The notes beneath the pieces are model-generated. The model did not search any database and was not told the DNA's origin. It saw nothing but the letters and a program-made list of their open reading frames with translations. A DNA stretch of 64,000 nt from Psilocybe azurescens (Eukaryota; Basidiomycota; Agaricomycetes; Agaricales; Agrocybaceae): positions 742,081-806,080 of the forward strand of contig JAJIRX010000555.1 in NCBI GenBank assembly GCA_023853785.1, written 5' to 3'. The stretch's first letter is position 1; each line of letters starts with the position of its first letter. Below, one piece after another: positions 48,122 through 58,621 of the stretch. The position numbers and the translations under genes were made by a program.

Positions 48122-49240
48122 TCCCTTTGCTCTTTTATGTTGTCGGGAGAGTCGAATATCAGGGACCAGCTTTTTATGCTGTTCGCCGAGTGCCGTGCAT
48201 CAAATGGCCCCCGTATATCTAGGGGTTTGTTTGCTCCGGCGTCTCTTAAGGGATGGCCTTCCTCCCTCCTTGTCTTTCTTCACTTTCATTTTGTTGTAAC
48301 CACCGTCTTTTCTTCTTTTTTGCGCTTCACGAACCAACCGACATCTATCCCTCTTTTTGTTTATATTTCCTAGTATACCCCACGCCCACACGCACATTCT
48401 ACACTCTTTATGATTCTCTCGCATTTCTTTTTTCCGTGCCATACATACCATTGGCCCATTACTATCTTCAACCACTAAGTCTATTTGTTTTCCTTTTCTA
48501 TCCACATAAAGTAGTTAGCATTTGCAATCAGGACACTCTCTCATGTTGACTTATTCGCCACGTAGCATACATTTCTTTTTGGCTTTTCGCTTTCTATTCA
48601 CCTCCCTCCGCTCCATGCATCGTTCTATTATTAATACTATCCGGTACATCCAGAAAAATATCTGACATTTCTACCTTGTGTTTGTTCTCCAAGTTCATTT
48701 TTGTACATACTAATTAGCCCATGTCCCTTTTTGGTGGACCGAAATGAAATGTACTTATATCTGTCTGGGGAAACATGTACCCCGCATTTGAGATGATATT
48801 TTGACAGTTCCCGCAAGGGGAAGCATCAGTCTTTCATGTGTGATGCTATGTATAGGCTTTTTCGGAAAAGGCCTCAAAAAGGGAAAAACCAGTCCAAAAT
48901 TAGTGATGGCCAGCTTTTCACGACGAGGATGTGCCGGAACGGAACTGATGCAAACATACTAAACTTCAAACTTGCTTCAAACCTATCCAGCCCTTGTTCA
49001 GAGATGCCATTTCGACACTTATGACAGTGGCTTTTTTATCTTTATTTGTTTGACAAGTTGACCACGAAAATGCGCAGCTTTCGTGTCCCTGCAAGGAAAT
49101 TCTCAGAAAGCTTCGGCTGGGATGCAACCGAGTGCGCGCTCTGAGCAGTATCAAGCTTGAACATATATGTCTTTTTGGAATCCTCAATCTACCATGTTCT
49201 TCATAGAAAGTTATATGAAAGGAGACAGCTAGGAGAAAGT
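48122..49240. other. 3' flank, nothing recognised
   Basis: About 1.1 kb downstream of the serine-rich gene. The first 500 bp are T/C-rich with several TTTTCTTTTT tracts, consistent with a long 3' untranslated region. No coding, RNA or repeat signal seen. Confidence 0.5.
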
Positions 49241-51480
49241 CGCTCCTGGCAATGTTTCTACGTCATATCAGTGCCCTTCTTGTACGCGTTGTGGACCACC
49301 TTCAGGGATTGGTTTTTGAGAACGGCATTGAACGACATCCCGGGTCTTCCTTCTGAATCGCTATACAAAGGTGATCAGCCGCATTGGAAGAGGGCACCTT
49401 GCACGCGTGGAGTTGGTCATGATCTCCGACTGTTATTCCATTGTGCAGGTGTTCTTAGCAAGTTTCTTCAACAATCACGGATGGGATTATCACAGGAAGT
49501 TGTCCGACCGTGAAAGCACTTATGTCTTTTCCGTTTTAACATAATCGGGGAGGTATCTACTCGAGTAGATGGCGGGGTCGTAAAGATCAAAGCCGTATTC
49601 GGAGTAGGTCACCCGTTCATTTTGTGCCTGCAGGTCTCTTACTCATGCAACCTATAGGAGAACAAGCTTTGTGTCTTTGATCCTAAGGCTTTGGCCGCAG
49701 TGCATCACATTTTCATCAAGGTTAGCAGATATTCCTGTTCTGTCGACATATTTTTTGGAAGTATCCAGAGAGGACTGACAATTCTGAGTGTTTAGAGCAA
49801 ATGATTTTATCTACAGAGAAGGCCCGTCACCTTCACTTAGTGAGCCCCAAAAGCCTTGCTATTGCCAACGCCAACCACAAGTCATGCAGGTGAACAACAT
49901 CGCAAACAGAGGAAGATGCTCAATCCAGTTATCTCGGCTGCTCATATGCGCAAAATGAGTGAGCAATTGAGTTTAAATGAAGAACTTGTTACAGTGCCTA
50001 CAAAGTAATTGACCTGTTTCGCTCATTCTAATCTTGCTGACTCACAGCTTTGTTCTTTCAGCTTCGGGACGCACTGCTGGCTAGAGTACGAACCTCATTC
50101 ACAGAAGTATGCTACTCTCCTCCCTGAAAAGTCGCGATTCGTGTCCCTAACATCTTCTACTACTAGATCGAACTTCTATCATGGATGACCCATACTACTT
50201 TGGAGCTGATAAGCTGATGTGGTCTTGGATACTCTTCCGATTCTATGACAGCGGACACAGTGCCCACCCGTATAGCAAGGCAGTTAAAAACCTCGAGTGT
50301 GCCATACTTTTGCTGCCATTCGACCAATGCTACTAAACAAAATCGACAGGCCCGCTTGGGGTATACTACGATTCTCAATGGCTTACTTGCTTCCCCTTTG
50401 TCCAATATCGGAAGCGCAAGATTTCGCCGATTTATGGTAAACCTTGTTCCGTCCATGATATCCGAGATATCGTCGACATTATCACAAAGACGTCGGCTGA
50501 CACCTTTGCTATCAATATAACCCAACATGATTCAAACATTACAGATCCTTTATCTATGCCACTATGGACACAACATCCAGTGCGTTGTCCCGTATGTTCC
50601 ATCTTCCCGTAGTCCACCAGGACATGCAAGACAAATTACGAGGGGAGATAAAAGAGGTCAAAAGTCAGCAGGGTAGTAGTTTGTCTTACAACCAATTAAT
50701 ATCCCTTCCATATCTCGATTTTCTCTGTCACGAATCGCTGAGTTTGTGAGTTTGTTCACTTTAATAAGACGAATGTACGTGCCGATTGGCATTGAACCTC
50801 ACCGACCGAGACCCCTCTTCCAGTGCATGTCGGGATATCATGCTGCCATTGTCTACACTCATCAAGGGAATGGATGGTTGCGAGATCGCTGAGGTCTTCG
50901 TTCCGAAGGACACCAAGCTCACTATTGGAATCATGACACCCAATCGCAATCCTGCACTAGGGTGACCCGATACTCATGAATTCAGGCCTGAAAGATGGCT
51001 CAACCTTCTTACAGAAATTTTGATGTCGGTTCATCTACCAGCTGTGTACTCATATCTGTGAGTGCTTTACATGAGTGCTGTGACGTGTCCTTTTTTTTTT
51101 TTAACTCGTTTCTAGCATGTCATTTATTGGGGGTAGCCGGGCATGCATGTCAGCTTTACGGCTTTCTGAATGGGATTCTTTGTGTATTAACCGCTCTCAT
51201 TACAGTGATTTCAAGTTTTCGCGAATTCGAGACGAGTACGTATTCAAACTTCACTCCGCAACCCATGGCACCGCTAACCACATTTTTCATACTGAAGAGG
51301 TTGTCCTGTCCACTTTGATAGAGTCGTTTCGTTTTACTCTTGCGGAAACGGAAATCCACTGGGAAATGATCGAAATTGTGGCACCTGTACCGGTGGGAGA
51401 AGAAGCACTAAAGTTGTCTATTCTTCTGCGGCCGAATTGTTTGAGCGTCTCAGTTTCGTCAGTGCTCACGCAAGATGTTG
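49240..51480 (+). pseudogene. Cytochrome P450 pseudogene
   Basis: Remnant of a membrane monooxygenase. Ordered pieces in different frames match a P450: IPGLPSESLYKGD (about 49335), GGVVKIKAVFG (49570), NKLCVFDPKALAAVHHIFIK (49664), RKMLNPVISAAHMRKM (49910), LRDALLARVRTSFTE (50057), helix I IYATMDTTSSALSRMF (50548), LRGEIKEVKS with SLPYLDFLCHESLSLY (50636-50760), FVPKDTKLTIGIMTPNRNPA (50900), FIGGSRACMSALRL (51120) and EVVLSTLIESFRFTLAETEI (51297). The helix K ExxR has become E-S-L-S. The heme loop keeps Cys but lost the following Gly. Helix I reads ATMDTT instead of AGTDTT. In-frame stops and several frameshifts lie between pieces. Loss of catalytic residues, not only frame, makes this a true pseudogene. 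Confidence 0.85.
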
Positions 51481-51687
51481 GCCCGCCACTTTACTCTCTT
51501 ATCTGGCCTTCTGTCTGCACCGTTGTGACTCATCTAGAGCAATCTAGTATTCAATACCTAGAACTACGAAGGCGAAAAGTGTATGACAACAGGAAAAGAG
51601 TGGAACGGGTTCAAAGGTACCTTATAAATGTACAAGGGAAGAAAAAGAAAGAAAAATCTGTTACCAAAACCCCTCAGATGTCGGCGA

Positions 51688-53835
51688 TCACCATCCAAAG
51701 ATTTCCTCGCAAACCTCAATTCCGCCGGCCTGGTCTCTCTGAGCGACTTCCACACTTGCAACCGCTTTTGCAGTGTCATCCGCCAGGGCTAGGGGTCCAC
51801 ACACACCCACGAGGGCGCCCGTCAATTTGATGTCGTGTTGAGAGGAGCTCCGCCAAGGCGATAACGCTGCAGAGTAAGATTAATGAAATTGACAATGCAC
51901 GGGCGTCCAGGGGAGAGTGTAATGCCCGGATGTAAGTGTTGTGGCTGTACTTTGAATGACTGAGCTTTGCCAACAAAAGGACCGTCCGTAACCGATTCAA
52001 AGAATGAGGGCTGTTGACCTGTCGGTGCGCTGGTGTAGAAGACACTAATACGCAAGCGTATAAACACGGAGGATCTGATGAGGGTGGAAAGGGTAGGAAG
52101 GAGAGGTGTAAGGCATGCTATATAGGATTGCCTGGTTAGACAGTGTTGTTTTTAGGAGGAAATGTTGCCTTACAGGGATCCTTTACACTCCAAATGAGCT
52201 CGATAACCTTGACACGACTCTCCCCTTCAAGATCTTTTTGAATGAGGTCCTCAATCAAAGGCAATGCGAAAGTGATACCACTACCACCGACCACAAAAAT
52301 CGCGCCCGGAGAAACTAGAAAACATAGTGCGTTGCGGGCCACCGTAAGGACCTTCCACCATTACTTTCACCTGTCTCCCACTCGCGCCTCCCTGCCAACT
52401 TATTTTCGCCATGTTATTTAGCCGCCTTGTCCAGTCGCCAGCGCTTTTGCAAAAGAGCACCATGCCTTCTTCTGTTCTGGCAACGTTTGCGACGGTAAAA
52501 GGATGGACTTCTGCCCAGCCTATTAGGCCCATGCCACTGGACATGACCCGCAGACGAACATGCTGTCCAGCGCGCCAGCCAGCATTGATACCCTGTATTT
52601 CGACCCGTGTCATTCCCAGCTCAGGTATTGGGGCGCCAAGAAAGCAGTCGAGCAACGAGTTTTAACAAGTCGCAGAAGGTGATCAAAGGCAAAAAGCCCA
52701 ATAGCGGTAAGGATATAAGGAAGTGTGGACTTTCTGTGCATGTAAATCTGTAGGGAGTCTCAGAACATTTTCAAAACAAGTTGACGTCCATAATAGAAAC
52801 TCACGGCAGGAAGAACAAGGCTAAAGCCTATTATATGCAACGACAAGAATAAGGTGTACGCCTTTTGTCTCCAGTAAGCAGTTGAAAAGAGGAATATAAA
52901 GTTGAAGCAACAAGTGGCTATCAGAGCCCACATATTACTGGGCCGTTTTAGTTGGATTTCAAATACGCCATCCATAACCCATTTGTAGACTAAAATACAT
53001 TGAGCATTTCTTTCGATTACCATAACAATCTTTGCTCACCCCAGTGGAACGTATGGATATTCAGCGGAAAGCACGACAATTCTGCTTCCAAATCGATGTA
53101 AATAGTTCAACTTGATAAGAATTAAGTCATGACAGTCGAAACCTTTATTACGAATAGAAATACCTTTTCATATCCATAGCCAAGTAGTCCCCCAATTACA
53201 GCTGTTTTTTTGGGAGAACGCGAATATAACCGGTAGTTGAGAAATAGCAATCCATCCTGTGCGGTTTGAATCGGTAATTATGTTGGATTGGAAAAAACGG
53301 GCGTAAACCATTGCGTAGAAGTACATGACAACGACGAAGGCCTGAGCGACAGAAAACCCGGGCATGATTCTGAAGCGGAGAGGAGAGAGAATGGGCCTCA
53401 AAGACATGAACCAGGTTACAGGTATGTTTGTAGGGAATCGCATGACGGCTGGGGTACCTTTTTCTGTGAGTCGGTGGGCTGGCTGGACGTACATATGAGA
53501 GTTGTCTGAGGACTCATATCCCCGACCTTTGAAAACGGAGGCAGGGGAATAAACGTCTTGTCCTGTGAAACGGCGGACTGCAGGTCGAAGCGGAAACTTC
53601 GTCGCAGAAATTGTGAGCTCAACCACTCTTCCGAAGAGAAAAGGCCGAACGCATGAGGGAGGCGTATCAAGGTCAATATGCCAAGGAGTATGAGACACAC
53701 AACATTTATATGGAACATCAACATTTCCGAGTCCACTTCAATTTCTCGTAGGCCTGCAGAGGAAGGGTTACCCCCTGCTGCACCTGTAGCACCTGCACCT
53801 CCTGCAGCTGTTTGGTTGGTAGGTTTGTAAGACAT
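51688..53835 (-). CDS. Ferric reductase-like transmembrane protein (multiple frame breaks)
   Basis: FRE family: heme-binding membrane domain plus FAD- and NADPH-binding domains, reducing extracellular ferric or cupric ions. In order on the minus strand: a Gly/Ala-rich leader from ATG 53835, membrane helix MFHINVVCLILLGILTLIRL, RIMPGFSVAQAFVVVMYFYA, LNYLHRFGSRIVVLSA (heme-ligand region), YWRQKAYTLFLSLHIIGF, the FAD motif HPFTVANVARTEEG, GGPQRTMFSSF, the NADPH loop VVGGSGITFALPLIEDL, and the C-terminal VGVCGPLALADDTAKAV. Single-base frame breaks: 53528-53530, 53205-53211 (T7), near 53058, 52641-52643, 52306-52308, near 51885, 51818-51820. The density, about seven in 2.1 kb, exceeds that of other genes here, so a decaying gene beside the P450 relic is possible. 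Iron reduction is inferred from the family. Confidence 0.78.
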
Positions 53836-55671
53836 AGCCCCTATGCTGCAAGATGGGAATGAGGTCCGGCCTGAAAAGAGAAAGTGGCAAGGAGAAGAAG
53901 AAATGGAGGTCGACGACGTCGAGATCCTCAAGGACAAACTCCAGAGTTCGTTAAGAAAGGGAGGGAAAGGGGGAAAGAAAGAAGAGGTGAACTTCAAGTT
54001 CGAGGGTAAGAATTGAGCCGAAGACACCTTCTGCATGCCCGTCTGATTTATAAAGTAGTCAACTGGACCTCAATCTTTTGAAATTGAAAAAGATAAAAGA
54101 GGTGCGGGACTGGAGAAACTTCCGGAAGAGTCATCATTAAGGCGGTTTTCGGTGGGTAATTCTTTTCCGCATCAGGTTGTGTAAATCCCTGAAAAAAAAA
54201 CTGGGCATTTGAAAGATATGCCTTGCAAGTTGCCACCTTCGAACTTTGTCTCCGCCAAGGTTGGATATCAGGGTACCAAACATTCATGGGATAGTGTCAA
54301 TGGCGAATCAGCGATTGTGCAGGCCTCCACAGTGTCGCACAAAACCAACTTGAACGGACAATCTTCAGCAAGTAATCCAAGGATAAACGCACCTAAACAA
54401 TATCACATAACGTGAGTACGTATAACATAGACTTGAATGGAATACTAAAGAGAAGATTTCTGGAAGATCTAGGTAATAGATCACTGCTCAGATCTAGTGA
54501 GACGTCTACCAGAGCGCCACCTGGATCAAATGTGAAATGTCTTGACGAAGAAATAAAATAAAAATTGTGGTTGTGGTTCTCTAATAAGAATTTGGCAAGA
54601 TTTTAGTTATTAAATTTCAGATAACTGAGAACACACACTTAAAATTCATCTCCCTCGCCCTCGCTAAAGATGAACAGAGTCGCCTAGAATCGCCGCCAAC
54701 CACCACGTGGCAGCGGTAGTTCTTCACAACAACGTTTCTATGTGCTACGGTGTAAATAGTTGTACATATGTAGTGGTTCCAGATTCAAATTCAAACTAGT
54801 GTTTTGTTAGAATGGGAATAAACCCTATTCTGGCAATTCTGGCAAGAAATATTGACTGGACGAATCTAATTTTCCAAAATTAGATTACAGTTATTCGAGC
54901 AACAAGAGATTTTGTTCTTTTCACGTTTGGTTATGTAGGTTGGCGTTCTGCATGTGTATGGTACCGTTCCATCCACGGGCCGATAACGATGCACACTGTG
55001 GGAAGTGGGAACACTATTATGTGGTGTTAAATCACCGTTAAGTCAAATTTGCCGCTGATTAATGCTGCCGACCCGGATCAGTGCTTTCACACACCAATTA
55101 TTAGTATTACTTAAGACATATTAAATGATGTTAGCCGCATCCATCATATTGTGACGTTTTAAGACACTGATTATTAATGAATCAAAATGCCTGGCAACAA
55201 GCTGTGTGCAAAGCACTTATTATTAGCGAACCCATCAGTACAGCATATAAAGGTGCATGTTAGGCGGCATTTAATCCTCCTTATCATACAAGTGTTTTTC
55301 TCAGCTCTGGGAGTCTCTAAAAATTGTATTTCCTCCCAGAATTAGTGATGTGCCAGCTTAGGCTTGGCCTGAAAGCCCCAGCTTTGGCCTGGCTTTAGGG
55401 GCTCAGGCTTCACAAAATTGTGAACCAGGCTCCAGGCCAAAATTCAGGCTGGGGCTTTCAGCAGTAATTTCGCATTTTAAGTGCAAAAATTAATATATAT
55501 ATGTACTTGTATGCAGATAATATATTTTATCAACACAATACCATTAATTTTTCATGTATAGGGTGTAAATCAGTCATGAAGCATTGAAGATAGAGTTGCT
55601 AACAATGTTTTTGATCAAATTAAAATTCCAATGAAACTTACCAAATTTGCTCTTCTGTATTGCATTGTTGT
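53836..55671. other. AT-rich spacer leading into the repeat region
   Basis: About 1.8 kb. The first few hundred bases are the upstream flank of the ferric reductase gene. From about 54,420 the sequence becomes AT-rich with no open frame of note. At 55352-55480 lies a C/T- and G-rich low-complexity patch repeating GGCTTGGCCTG / CAGGCTT-like words; a related patch occurs at 60900-61015. No gene or RNA recognised. Confidence 0.55.
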
Positions 55672-55679
55672 TTTGTGGT

Positions 55680-56425
55680 CAAGGGGTGCCAGGATCAAAA
55701 ACCCCGACCGGGGGGTAGGAGGGGGGGGTAGGCCCCAGGCCGCCAAATTTTTTGGAACCCTCCAGCACAGGGCCTCAGAACCTTGATTTTAGTGCGCTAG
55801 ACTGCATTACAGAAGTACAAATGATGTTTCTTGGACTGAAACTCATGGAATAAAAGATCTGTACCGAGAATTGAATTTATTTTGATTTATTTCACATTTA
55901 TTGCTTATTATGGAAGGAAATTAATATTTTTGCTCAGCTAGCTAAGTCGTCCTCGTCCTCGTCGTGGTCCACTGGCTCATATATCATACCTCTCGCTATG
56001 GACTCATCACCTCAGGCATGTATTACAACACAGTACCATACTGATAAACAATATTGACATGGTATGCAGGAGAATGCACCCCAAATGGCCCGTGCTTGGC
56101 GCGAGATGGGTTCGTTGTATGCCCAGAATGTGATACAGCGTGTTGACTGCGGCACCGGTGGGCTCAAAACTTTGATCAGCATCTAGGAAAGAGTCGTTGT
56201 CAGAGCGCCAAGACAAAACGCGACAAAGAAAGGAAAAAGAAGATGAATATGTCACTAGTGCGAGGTATCAGGTCGAGGCAGAGGTGGAAAGCGTGTCGCC
56301 GTTGATGTCATATTACTAATAATTACTATATTTGGAAGTGTGCCTGATTACATGGGGGAGGGTACCTAGAGTTGGCCTTAGAAAAAATCGACCCCCAGTA
56401 CTTTTTTGATCCCAGCACCCCCTTG
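55680..56425. mobile_element. hAT-like non-autonomous element, copy 1 (746 bp) with 8 bp TSD
   Basis: Begins CAAGGGGTGCCAGGATC and ends with its imperfect inverse (GATCCCAGCACCCCCTTG). Flanked by an exact 8 bp duplication TTTGTGGT at 55672-55679 and 56426-56433, the size made by hAT transposases. No transposase coding. The interior is A/T-rich at the ends with a CGTCCTCGTCCTCGTCG tract (55950-55967) and, on the minus strand, a frame (56255-56007) reading NDSFLDADQSFEPTGAAVNT that could be a captured gene piece. The copy at 56490-57236 is its near-identical inverse. Confidence 0.92.
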
Positions 56426-56489
56426 TTTGTGGTGAGATATTTTCTGCAGAGTGTGCTTGCAGCTTAACACTTCAATCAAATTTTACAAT

Positions 56490-57236
56490 CAAGGGGTGCC
56501 GGGATCGAAAAAAGTACCAGGGGTCGATTTTTTCTAAGGCCAACTCTAGGTACCCTCCCCCCCACGTAATCAGGCACACTTCCAAATATAGTAATTATTA
56601 GTAATATGACATCAACGGCGTACACGCTTTCCACCTCTGCCTCGACCTGATACCTCGCACTAGTGACATATTCATCTTCTTTTCCTTTCTTTGTCGTGTT
56701 TTTGTCTTGCGTTCTGACAACGACTCTTTCCTAGATGCTGATCAAAGTTTTGAGCCCACCGGTGCCGCAGTCAACACGCATATCACATTCTGGGCATACA
56801 ACGAACCCATCTGCGTCAAGCACGGGGCCGTTTGGGGTGCATTCTCCTGCATACCATGTCAATATTGTTTATCAGTATGGTACTGTGTTGTAATACATGC
56901 CTGAGGTGATGAGTCCATAGCGAGAGGTATGATATATGAGCCAGTGGACCACGACGAGGACGAGGACGACTTAGCTAGCTGAGCAAAAATATTAATTTCC
57001 TTCCATAATAAGCAATAAATGTGAAATAAATCAAAAATAAATTCAATTCTTGGTACAGATCTTTTATTCCATGAGTTTCAGTCCAAGAAACATCATTTGT
57101 ACTTCTGTAATGCAGTCTAGCGCACTAAAATCAAGGTTCTGAGGCCCTGTGCTGGAGGGTTCCAAAAAAATTTGGCGGCCTGGGGCCTACCCCCCTCTTA
57201 CCCCCGGTCCGGGTTTTCGATCCCGGCACCCCCTTG
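56490..57236. mobile_element. hAT-like non-autonomous element, copy 2 (747 bp), inverted relative to copy 1
   Basis: Begins CAAGGGGTGCCGGGATC and ends GATCCCGGCACCCCCTTG. Flanked by its own exact 8 bp duplication TTTACAAT (56482-56489 and 57237-57244), different from that of copy 1, so the two copies inserted independently and in opposite orientation only 64 bp apart. Sequence is the reverse complement of copy 1 with a few substitutions and small indels. Here the internal frame is on the plus strand (56707-56904). Confidence 0.93.
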
Positions 57237-57302
57237 TTTACAATGACTAGTTTGTCACTGGGAAGGGAAGCTTGCGCTTTTAATAATCATACTACACAAA
57301 AT

Positions 57303-58613
57303 TAGTGTTTGAAAGTCTGGTTCAGTTCAGTCTTTTGGCCAAATTTTGTAAGACCCAGACCAAGACCGGTCCATCTTTGTCCTAGGACCTCAAAAAACTG
57401 GACTGAGCTGCTTAAGACTGGTCTTTTGCAGTCCTTTGCAGTCCTGGACCAGTCTTGGTCTTAACCTGTCTTAAACAGTTTTAACCAGTATTACACCTAA
57501 AAATATGCAAAGTTATAGAGATAATAATTGTAGAAGTAATTTATAGCTTTAGAACAATCTCAAAAAAATAATATTCTGTTAAGATTTGACAATTCTATGA
57601 AAATATTTTGCAAATTCTACCCTTTTAACAAAATTTTAATGATTTATTTAATTCTCAGCCAAAAGTTGACCAAATATTATGATCTTGGAGTTATTTTAAA
57701 GGAAAAAGTAGGGCTACAAAATAGCTGGTTCAGACCAGTCTGAACAGCTGAAGATGATCTGAAATGTCTGGGGTTGGACACTGATCTGTTTTTATGGTGA
57801 GGACTGTGATTTGGGGTTGAAGTCAAATAGTTTGCTTGCTGATTGATGTCAAGCAAGTTACAGGGGCCTGAGAGTGGGTTTGACTTGTAAAATAGTCCCG
57901 ACAATGCAACATGTTCAATGAGCTGAGAAGGATGAAACAAGATGACAGGAGCAAATGGGTGGTGGCAGAGCATGAGCAATTTTTCTGCATGACAAATATC
58001 AATGATGCTTATGACGTACAAAGAAGCAGTAGTATAGCAAGTTTTATTTTTGTGTTTGAGAGTTTTTGTTTTGGACTGGATATTTCTTGGTGCAATAAGA
58101 GAGTGACTTTGGTGTATATTTATCAGATTTTGTGGGGAAATCCAGTGTCTAAAACAGATACAAGTTGGCTACTTTAAATACATTTTCATACACTAAATTT
58201 TATGTGCTTGGTTATTCCAAGCTTTTGGTTTTGATCATTGGAGGCGCATTGCAGCTCTGGATAATGGTTTAGTTTTCTCAGATGGTGGGTGCCATATGGA
58301 TTTGCGGATACTGAGCATGTGTCTGGCTGCAGGGTGGCGTGGAGTGATGTGACATGGATGATATGTCGGGAATTAGTTGATACAATGATGATGTTGTTTC
58401 TCAGAGTGCCTAAAGTCTCTTCCACAGTTGCTGTTGTTTGCTGCTTTCTGTACTGAGACAGAACAAGAGTTCTACACCACAAAGACTGGTCCCCAAGACC
58501 AGTCTTTTCATCCTCAAAATCAAAAGACCAGACTGCTGGTCTGGTCTTTTCTGGTCTTGGTCTGGTCTTGGTCTGGTCTTTTGCTGGTCTTAAGACTGAA
58601 CTTCCAAACACTA
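57303..58613. mobile_element. hAT-like element, 1,311 bp, TIR TAGTGTTTG, 8 bp TSD
   Basis: Left end TAGTGTTTGAAAG, right end CTTCCAAACACTA, the inverse apart from one base. Exact 8 bp duplication CACAAAAT at 57295-57302 and 58614-58621. TAG(N)G at the tip and an 8 bp duplication are hAT hallmarks. Subterminal regions on both sides are rich in repeats of GGTCTTGGTCTGGTCTT-like words (57340-57480 and 58480-58600), typical of transposase-binding arrays. The interior has only short open frames, none resembling a transposase, so the element is non-autonomous. Confidence 0.9.
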
Positions 58614-58621
58614 CACAAAAT

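Noticed and set aside
55680..57236. Single foldback transposon of 1.56 kb
   Set aside because: Each half has complete termini and its own distinct 8 bp duplication, so there are two insertions.
57911..58177. 88-codon open frame in the third hAT-like element as transposase
   Set aside because: No DDE, BED zinc finger or hAT C-terminal motif; composition matches the surrounding non-coding AT-rich DNA.
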